Made by a program: the position numbers and the translations under genes
Assembly (NCBI GenBank): GCA_030035585.1
Contig: CM057482.1
Coordinates: 48,651,501-48,715,500 of the forward strand
Reading direction: 5' to 3'
DNA: 64,000 nucleotides
DNA from: Dugong dugon
Lineage: Eukaryota > Chordata > Mammalia > Sirenia > Dugongidae
In this document: positions 57,702-64,000 of the stretch, piece after piece
How positions within the stretch are numbered: position 1 is the stretch's first letter
Layout: every line of letters starts with the position of its first letter
Notes under the pieces: model-generated
Told to the model about the DNA's origin: nothing
Seen by the model: only the letters and a program-made list of their open reading frames with translations
Databases searched by the model: none

Positions 57702-58110
57702 CCACTTCAAAACCAAATAACCAAATCCACTGCCACAGAGTCAATTCTGACTCACAGCGACCATATAGGACAGAGTAGAACTGCCCTATAGGGTTTGCAA
57801 GGCCATAATCTTTACAGTCAGTGAAAAAGAGGAAGACCCTCAATGAGATGGATTGACACAGTGGCTGTGACAATGGGCTCAAGAATAACAATGATTGTGA
57901 GGATGGCACAAGACCGGGCAGTGTTTTGTTCTGCTGTACATGGGGTCGCTATGAGTCAGTCAGAAGCGACTCAATGGGACCTAACAACAACAACAATCTT
58001 TACGGACGCAGACTGCCACATCTTTCTCCTGCAGAGTGGGCTGGTGGGTTTGAACTGCCAACTTCTCGGTTTGCAGCTGAGCGCTTAACCACTGTGCCAC
58101 CAGGGCTCCT
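57702..58110 (-). mobile_element. AfroSINE type A split by a BovB tail
   Basis: Plus strand AAACCAAATAACCAAATCC to TTTACGG... and CACTGTGCCACCAGGGCTCC, with the tRNA-like head at the right. Interrupted at 57816-57994. Confidence 0.88.
57816..57994 (+). mobile_element. BovB 3' tail inserted in a SINE
   Basis: 179 bp from GTCAGTGAAAAAGAGGAAG to GGGACCTAACAACAACAAC, flanked by a perfect 9-bp TSD aatctttac (57807-57815 and 57995-58003). Confidence 0.93.
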
Positions 58111-58239
58111 CTGCATTGGGCAAATCTGCTGCAAAAGACCTCTTTAAAATGTTAAAGAGCAAAGATGTCATTTTGAGGACTAAGGTGCTCCTGACCCAAG
58201 CCATGGTATTTTCAATTGCCTCATATGCACTGATATTGG

Positions 58240-59300
58240 TGAAAAACAAGACTCCAGGAATTGACGGAGTATCAATTGAGATGTTTCAAGAAACGGATGT
58301 AGCGCTGGAAGTGCTCACTCATTTATGCCAAGAAATCTGGAAGACAGCTACCTGGCCAATCGACTGGAAGAGATCCATACTCATGCCTATTCCCAAGAAA
58401 GGTGATCCAACCGAATGTGGAAATTATCCAACAATATCATTAATATCACACACTCAAAAGCGGCTGCAGCAGTATATCAACAGGGAACTGCCAGAAATTT
58501 AAGCAGGATTCAGAACAGGACTTAGAACCAGGGATATCATTGCTGATGTCAGATGGATCCTGGCTGAAAGCAGAGAATACCAGAAAGATGTTTACCTGTG
58601 TTTTATTGACTATGCAAAGGCATTCGACTGTGTGGATCATAACAAATTATGGATAACATTGCGAAGAATGGGAATTCCAGAACACTTGATTGTGCTCATA
58701 AGGCAGTTGTTCAGACAAAACAAGGGGATACTGCGGGGTTTAAAGTCAGGAAAGGTGTATATCAGGGTTGTATCCTTTCACCATACCTATTCAATCTGTA
58801 TGCTGAGCAAATAATCCAATAAGCTTATATGAAGAAGAACGGGGAATCAGGATTAGAGGAAGACTTATTAACAACCTGTGTTAGGCAGATGACACAACCT
58901 TGTTTGCTGAAAGTGAAGAGGGCTTGAAGCACTTACTGATGAAGATCAAAGATCACAGCCTTCAGTATGGATTATGCCTCAACATAAATAAAGCAAAAAT
59001 CCTCACAACTGGACCAATAAACAACATCATGATCAACGGAGAAAAGACTGAAGTTGTTAAGAATTTCATTTACTTGGATCCACAAGCAACGCCCATGGAA
59101 GTAGCAGTCAGGAAATCAAAAGATGCGCTGCCATTGGGCAAATCTGCTGCAAAAGACCTCTTTAAAGTGTTGAAAAGCAAAGCTATCACCTTGAAGACTA
59201 AGGTGCGTCTGACCCAAGCCATGGTGTTTTCAATTGCATCATATGCATGTGAAAGCTGGACAGTGAATAAGGAAGACTGAAGAACTGACACCTTTGAATT
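58240..59300 (+). pseudogene. BovB RT remnant (copy 3)
   Basis: Shows KNKTPGIDGVSIEMFQETD, then MPIPKKGDPTECGNY, LCFIDYAKAFDCVDHNKLWI, and after a stop in place of the Tyr of YADD (about 58880-58890, reading stop-ADDTT) the block SEEGLKHLLMKIKDHSLQYG to AKDLFKVLKSKAITLKTK. The catalytic Asp pair remains but frames are broken. It can make no full RT. Confidence 0.86.
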
Positions 59301-59716
59301 GTGGTGTTGGCAAAGAATATTGACTATACCACGGACTGCCAAAAGAACGAACAAATCTGTCTTGGAAGAAGTACAACGATGATGCTCCTTAGAAGTAAGG
59401 ATGGCGAGACTATGTCTCACATACTTTGGACATGTTTTCAGGAGGGATCAGTCCCTGGAGAAGGACATCATGCTTGGTAAAGTGGAGGGTCAGTGAAAAA
59501 GAGGAAGACCCTTGATGACATGGATTGACACAGTGGCTGCAACAATGGGCTTCAAACACAGCAATGATTATGAGGATGGCGCAGGACCGGGCGGTGTTTC
59601 ATTCTGTTGTACACAGGGTCACCATGAGTCGGAACTGACTTGATGGCACCTAACAACAACAACAACAACCGTGTCTCTGGTAAATTTTTGTCATGAGATT
59701 CCCGAGAGGCACTGAC

Positions 59717-59853
59717 CTTGCTTCTCTGGGTTGCGGACCTGGGATGGTATGTCTTGGATTTCCAGGGTCCATTCCCCTTCCGCCTTTTCTCCCCAGCAGT
59801 GGACGGTCATGAATTCCCAGTTTGTAAACCCTTCGTTGGAATGATCCAACAAT
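59717..59853 (-). CDS. PCSK6: PCSK6 exon: P/Homo B domain, second part
   Basis: A 137-nt exon encodes 45 full codons plus one base at each end. The acceptor is ATTCCAG ending at 59854; the donor GTCAGT starts at 59716. The peptide reads [14 protein letters not shown], then [15 protein letters not shown], then [10 protein letters not shown]. The NWEF and HCWGE motifs are diagnostic of the P domain of furin-family convertases. Its first base completes the Arg codon of the previous exon and its last G starts a Gly codon finished at 16642-16641. A BovB LINE ends at about 59671, so only about 45 bp of intron separate it from the donor. The frame is intact, with conservative changes relative to human PACE4 as I remember it. 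Confidence 0.95.
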
Positions 59854-62800
59854 CTGGAATTAGAGATGTGGTGTCAGAAAATGAGCGCCTGAAATGGGAG
59901 GAGGGCGGGGGCCGCTGTGGATGGCACTCTCCTGCATCCAAGTTTCCCCCAGTTGACTGTACCAATGGGCAAGGCGCACCATAAGGGTGGCAGTGGGAGA
60001 CAGCAGGGGAAGAGGGCACCTGGCCTTCAGCTGCTGCAAGGGAGAAGGTGTCAGTTAAACGCTGATTGTTTCAAACTCTTGTTTTCTACCATGGATCTTT
60101 ACCTCCATTTTCTCCCTGAACCTCCCAAAAATCCTGAGAGGGAGGCAGGCCTCACGTGTGCCCAGTGTAACACAGGGACGTGGTAAATGATGGTCCTTGC
60201 CCTCCTTTCCCAATTCACAGACTCTAGGTTGAGTGGCTTCTGCAGGCCCAAAGGCCAGTAGCCAGCTGAGCTGGAACTCACCTGGGGACATTCTGACTCC
60301 TTGCCCTGTGTTCCTTCCACCACCAGCAGGTGTCTACGAGGTCCCAGGTGAATGCTCTCCCTCCTGCCCCAATCTTCCAGGGGTGCTTGGTCCCTTCCTA
60401 CCCCAGGAATGACCTTACAGGCTCACAGCCCCAATGCCTGGATGCACAGAAGCAGACAGGGTTGGCTGCTCAACCCTCCCATTTTAGCCCAATGGTCTTT
60501 ACAAATGAAGCCTTTAAAATGCTTGTTTGTGGAATGAATGAAACTTTCACATCTGTCTTAGAGCCAGCGCTTGTGCAATGTTCTCCATAAGATACACAAG
60601 TTTTGTCCCCTATTCTCTAGGGATTAACAGGCTTCAACAGTGGAGTTCAGGGGGGAGAAGCCAGCTGATAACAGATGCAGTTGTTTTCCAGTGCCTGCAG
60701 GAGGCTCACCCAGCTTTGAGGAGGCACCCTGGGTGCAGCCCTTTGGTGGAGGAGGAGAAGGAGGTCCCCTCCCGCTTCAGCAAAGCCCCCCTTGCAGGTT
60801 CTGATGAAGCTCCCTTTGTCCTTCCAGACTGGAATGTCTTTCCTGACCCTACCCACAAGTCCCTGGGGCTTCAGCATTGGCCATTGTCTTGTGTTGGTTA
60901 GCAGGAGAAACAGGAAGTAACTAATGACACCCTCTGTCTTCCAACACCTGGCCACCTTCTCAGTCTACTCTCCTTAGAAGAAACAATTCCAGCTTCTTCT
61001 GTCTTACTCTTTCTTCATAGTCTAATTTTTCCAACTCTATTTTGGAATAAAAATTTTAAAATGGAGGTAGGGGCTTTTGACTGTTCATCACAAATTCAAA
61101 TACATAAGCTTTATGTGGTAAAAATCAAATTTCTGACTTGGGGATTTGCTGAATGACTGATGTTTAAAAATGTTTGCCGAAGGAGCATTCATTCGTATGG
61201 AGAATCGGGGAGGGGACCCCGGTACTCTTTTCTAAGTAACTGCAAAGGTCAAGGCTGGTGTTCACACATGACACCTAAATGAACCCCACACGCTGGAGAA
61301 AGAACAAGAACAAACTGTCTTTTAAGTGCTGAGGTGCTTAAGGAATGTCAGGTTGTTCTTAGTGAAAAAATCTGACAACCTGTAAAAGCTGCAAATTAAG
61401 TAAAATGTGAAATAAAATAGAAAACAATAGATACTAAAACACAAACCCATGATACTATCACAAAGTCAGACTTGGAAACAATAAATTCCCAAGGCTCAGG
61501 GGACCGCTCTGTGGCCTCGGGGCATTTTTTCAGTCCTTGATAGCACACAGGTAGTTCAAATGAGCCTGGCATGGCTCACTATCGACCCTCACCAGGGCTC
61601 TAACACTGGGCTGGGACAGAAAGACAGAAGTTAGAAGGGAAGAAAAACAAGGAGAACTGGGGAGAAGAGGGGAGTGGGGCAGGATGCTGTGGTTCCAGAA
61701 TGTTCTTGCTGACTGATGTAAGCAGGACAGGAAGGGCAGCCAGCTGCCCGTGCCAGGGCCTGTGCCAAGCATTTTCATCTGTATCATCACATTTAGTTCT
61801 TACATTTCTCATTTTTATAGATTAGTAACAAGACAGTCCCAGCTGGGAAGTGAAGGGGCGTGGGTGTGAGCTCAAGTCCTGGGCTCCAAAGTCCACATCC
61901 TCCATCACTGCTGACCCAGCCTTGTAGCTTCTGGGGCTCTTGGTCAACCCAGGCCACGACATGGTGCCTGCCCTCAGCTCTGGCCTCTGAGACAGGTTAC
62001 AGATGCGGATGGCTCCAGCTGTATGTCCAGTCTGGAGTAAATGGGTGACTTCAGTGAGGTGACAAATGGACCCCGTCCCCACCTTGGTGCTGGTGGGAGG
62101 ACAGGCAGCGGGCATGGTGTGCCCTGGAGCTGATGCCCCTCTGCTCAGCTCTAGGCTTGCACTCGAGCAGGAAATGAGGGCCCAGCACCACAAGAGCTTC
62201 TAATTTTTCAATTCACACTAGAAATTCAGACTCCTACATGAAATCTCTAAAAATCCCAATTAAAAAAAAGCTGGGAACAAAATAGTCTAAATCTGCAGCT
62301 GCTCACCTCTGCTTCAAGACCTTGCACTGCTCATCCACCGATGGCCAGACGACCTTCAGGAGGGTGGTGCCCCATGCTGCTCCTGTGCGCCCTCCCAGAG
62401 GGCCAATTCGCAGGGGCAGTTAAGGAAAAACCTGGAGCTGGGGTCACTGCCTGCTGCCCAGGTCCCTTCTGGCTGCAAGGAAGACGGGCCTTGGGACTTG
62501 GGCGGCTGGGCAGTGTGTGGAAGGCACGGCAGGGTCCCCACTCCTTGGGACAATGGCCCATGTCTGCCCTTCCACTGCTGCCAGTCAGTCTCTCTGCCTG
62601 ATGCAAAGTGTGGGGAGGGGTAAGAAAAGGGGCAACCCCACCTGGCCTATTCTGGCACCTTTTACTCCACCTCACTGTTTCTGAGTTGCCTTAGCTCCCT
62701 AAAGCCCAGAGAAGGGTCGCAGTCCCAGGCAGGTGCCTGAAAAGAGGTAAGTGGGCCCAGGGTGGGGGGCTGCAGCCCGGGGACAGGGTAGGCCTGGTCC

Positions 62801-63673
62801 CCTCTGCTCAGATGACTCCTGACTGTGGGGGCAGGGGAGGGGATGTGGGCCCAGGGCTGCCAGTTCTTTTGTTTTTCAAGAGAAGCTGGAAATGCTGATT
62901 TGTCTGCAAAATCTTCCTCTTTCTCTCTGTGCCTCTCGGCTAGAAGGAAAAGAGCGGCCTCAGCTCTCCCTTCACCCTCCCTGCTAACCCCTGCCCCCTC
63001 CAAGCTCACGTAAAGCCCTTCATTCTAATTACTTACAAGTCATAGAAATGCATCAAAGCATTTCCTCTTGTTCCTAAGTTTGTTGAAGAAATGATTCCAT
63101 GGCCTTCCACAGAATTGTATGGGAAGCTGCAGAACCCCGGGTGTGTTTCTGATGGTTTCGGCTAAACATGGGGATGGTTCAAGCATTTGGGACAGAACCA
63201 CCTCTGAGCGGCCTTTTCCGCCTCCCGCCCAGACAGATGTCCTCCACGGGACCAAGCCTCCGACCCGTTTCAGGTTCTACAGTGCAATCAACTACTTGGC
63301 AGCAGAAGCTCCAAGAAATAAACTAGATAAAATAAAGCTATGACAAATGGGCTCACTTAAAATTTCAGATAAATATGACTAAAAATTATCTTAAATGCAC
63401 ATCTAAAAGCAATTACATCATACTCAGAATTCAACAAATCTCTCCACTGAACAACAGAACAATAAAAAAACCTTCCTCGCTTCTTCCTGAACACTGAAGT
63501 TTTCCAGAGAACAAATGGACCTGCCTGTTCTGAAGGTGAGGTTCCAGGGAGCTATTTTCCAGATGTGTGGGGTCCACCAGTAAGTGTCTCCAGGAAAAAG
63601 CTGCTGGCAGAAGCAGCGAGACCCCCAGGTCCCCGAGAGCTCAGCTCCATTCTCCCGGCCCAGCCTGCGTTAC
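59854..63673. other. PCSK6 intron, GC-rich and mostly unique
   Basis: A MIR-like phrase (GTGCCAAGCATTTTCATCTG) lies near 61763. I see no further exon: none of the open frames here encodes a convertase segment, and the flanking exons already join in frame. Confidence 0.55.
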
Positions 63674-63862
63674 CTCTTTGCCAAAAGTTGGGACCTGGTT
63701 CCTGCGGGGGAGATGAGGTGGATCTGAAGGTCTCCTCGGCGCGGGTGTGACAGGGAGATCTGGGCCACCACGTGCTCCAGGTAGACTACATGCTGGTCCG
63801 AGTGGTCAGCACAGGCGCTGGTCAGTGCAGTAGTCCGCAGTGTCTGCGCCACCGGGATGCTC
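63674..63862 (-). CDS. PCSK6: PCSK6 exon: P/Homo B domain, first part
   Basis: A 189-nt exon encodes one split base, 62 codons and two split bases. Reading on the minus strand, a pyrimidine-rich tract ends in CCCCAG at 63868-63863 and the donor GTAACG starts at 63673. The peptide begins SIPVAQTLRTT and contains YLEHVV and SHPRRGDLQIHLISP, the signature start of the proprotein convertase P domain, and ends SQLLAK plus the split Arg codon. The P domain is a beta-barrel that stabilises the catalytic domain and tunes its pH and calcium dependence. Compared with my memory of human PACE4 there are a few substitutions around the HVV segment. No stop or frameshift is present, so the exon looks functional. 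Preceding exons are outside the window. Confidence 0.95.
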
Positions 63863-64000
63863 CTGGGGAGAGGGGAGAGCTCACACCCTGGCACCTGAGT
63901 TACTGTGTCATGCAGCAGGTGGCAATGGGTTCAGCTGCCTGCCCCCATCCTTCCCTGGATGTGCCTCTGGGTCCTGCAGGCCCAATACGCAGCAGCAGCC
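63863..64000. other. PCSK6 intron upstream of the P-domain exon
   Basis: Includes the polypyrimidine tract and AG acceptor on the minus strand just above 63862. The next exon lies outside. Confidence 0.7.

Larger units (their letters stand above)
57135..59671 (+). mobile_element. BovB/RTE LINE, rearranged and nested
   Basis: Starts within the region after the endonuclease (TGGAAAGAAATGATGGAGAA), carries the connector domain (PSEFRDHLKNRYDALN), RT blocks, the C-terminus and the 3' end GGCACCTAACAACAACAAC at about 59645-59670. At 57702-58110 a SINE is inserted, itself split by a second BovB tail. A stray C-terminal BovB block at 58111-58230 precedes the RT blocks. Ends about 45 bp from the PCSK6 donor at 59716. 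Confidence 0.9.
1..64000 (-). other. PCSK6: PCSK6 (PACE4) gene, internal segment
   Basis: The window lies inside one minus-strand gene. Four exons encode, in order, most of the P/Homo B domain, the acidic linker and the first Cys-rich furin-like repeat of PACE4. Exon phases join without a frameshift: AG|A between 63674 and 59853, G|GG between 59717 and 16642, and G|GT between 16457 and 188. The signal peptide, prodomain and catalytic domain lie beyond the right end; the rest of the Cys-rich region and the PLAC domain lie beyond the left end. PACE4 is a secretory-pathway and extracellular Ca2+-dependent serine endoprotease that cleaves precursors after paired basic residues, including TGF-beta-family proproteins. 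The distinction from furin and PCSK5 rests on the linker and P-domain wording, recalled from human PACE4. Confidence 0.93.

Noticed and set aside
1-64000. A novel defence, phage or biosynthetic system
   Set aside because: Nothing prokaryotic is present. All coding signals resolve to PCSK6 exons or retrotransposon remains.

Overview
This is nuclear DNA from a placental mammal, almost certainly an afrotherian and most likely a proboscidean (elephant) or close relative. The reasons are many tRNA-derived AfroSINE-type SINEs, several BovB/RTE LINEs whose 3' ends resemble those SINEs, and young L1 copies. There is no bacterial, plasmid or phage content. Species assignment is inference from repeat families, since no database search was possible.

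The only host gene I can support is PCSK6 (PACE4, a subtilisin-like proprotein convertase) on the minus strand. Four internal coding exons are visible in transcript order: 63862-63674 and 59853-59717 (P/Homo B domain), 16642-16457 (end of the P domain and an acidic linker), and 188-86 (start of the Cys-rich furin-like repeats). All have AG/GT splice sites and mutually compatible phases. The gene continues off both ends. Everything else is intronic: about 3.8 kb, 43.1 kb and 16.3 kb.

Layout: 0.2-2.4 kb unique intron. 2.4-13.9 kb, one long L1 (+) with a tandem-monomer 5'UTR, split by a minus-strand BovB that is itself split by a solo LTR. 13.9-17.7 kb mostly unique, with one exon. 17.7-24.4 kb old L1, MIR, solo LTR, SINE, a BovB (+), and a 388-bp BovB deletion derivative with its own target-site duplication (TSD). 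24.7-25.5 kb L1 3' end. 27.6-30.0 kb an ORF1-only half-length L1 with a perfect 16-bp TSD. 30.0-35.5 kb old L1 pieces, an ERV-like LTR, L1 3' tails, nested SINEs and a 44-bp satellite grown from a SINE tail. 35.9-48.8 kb SINEs (one headed by tRNA-Gly), four more LTRs, two hAT transposons, and a SINE-BovB chimera. 48.8-56.5 kb largely unique intron with MIR and a 1-kb L2. 56.5-59.7 kb L1 3' end and a scrambled BovB that stops 45 bp from a PCSK6 splice donor. 59.9-64 kb unique intron and the last exon.

I found no undescribed molecular system. The interest lies in retrotransposition by-products: chimeras, internally deleted and prematurely terminated copies, monomeric promoters and nested insertions, many with TSDs that can be read directly. 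Long open frames in the window are chance frames or decayed transposon ORFs.
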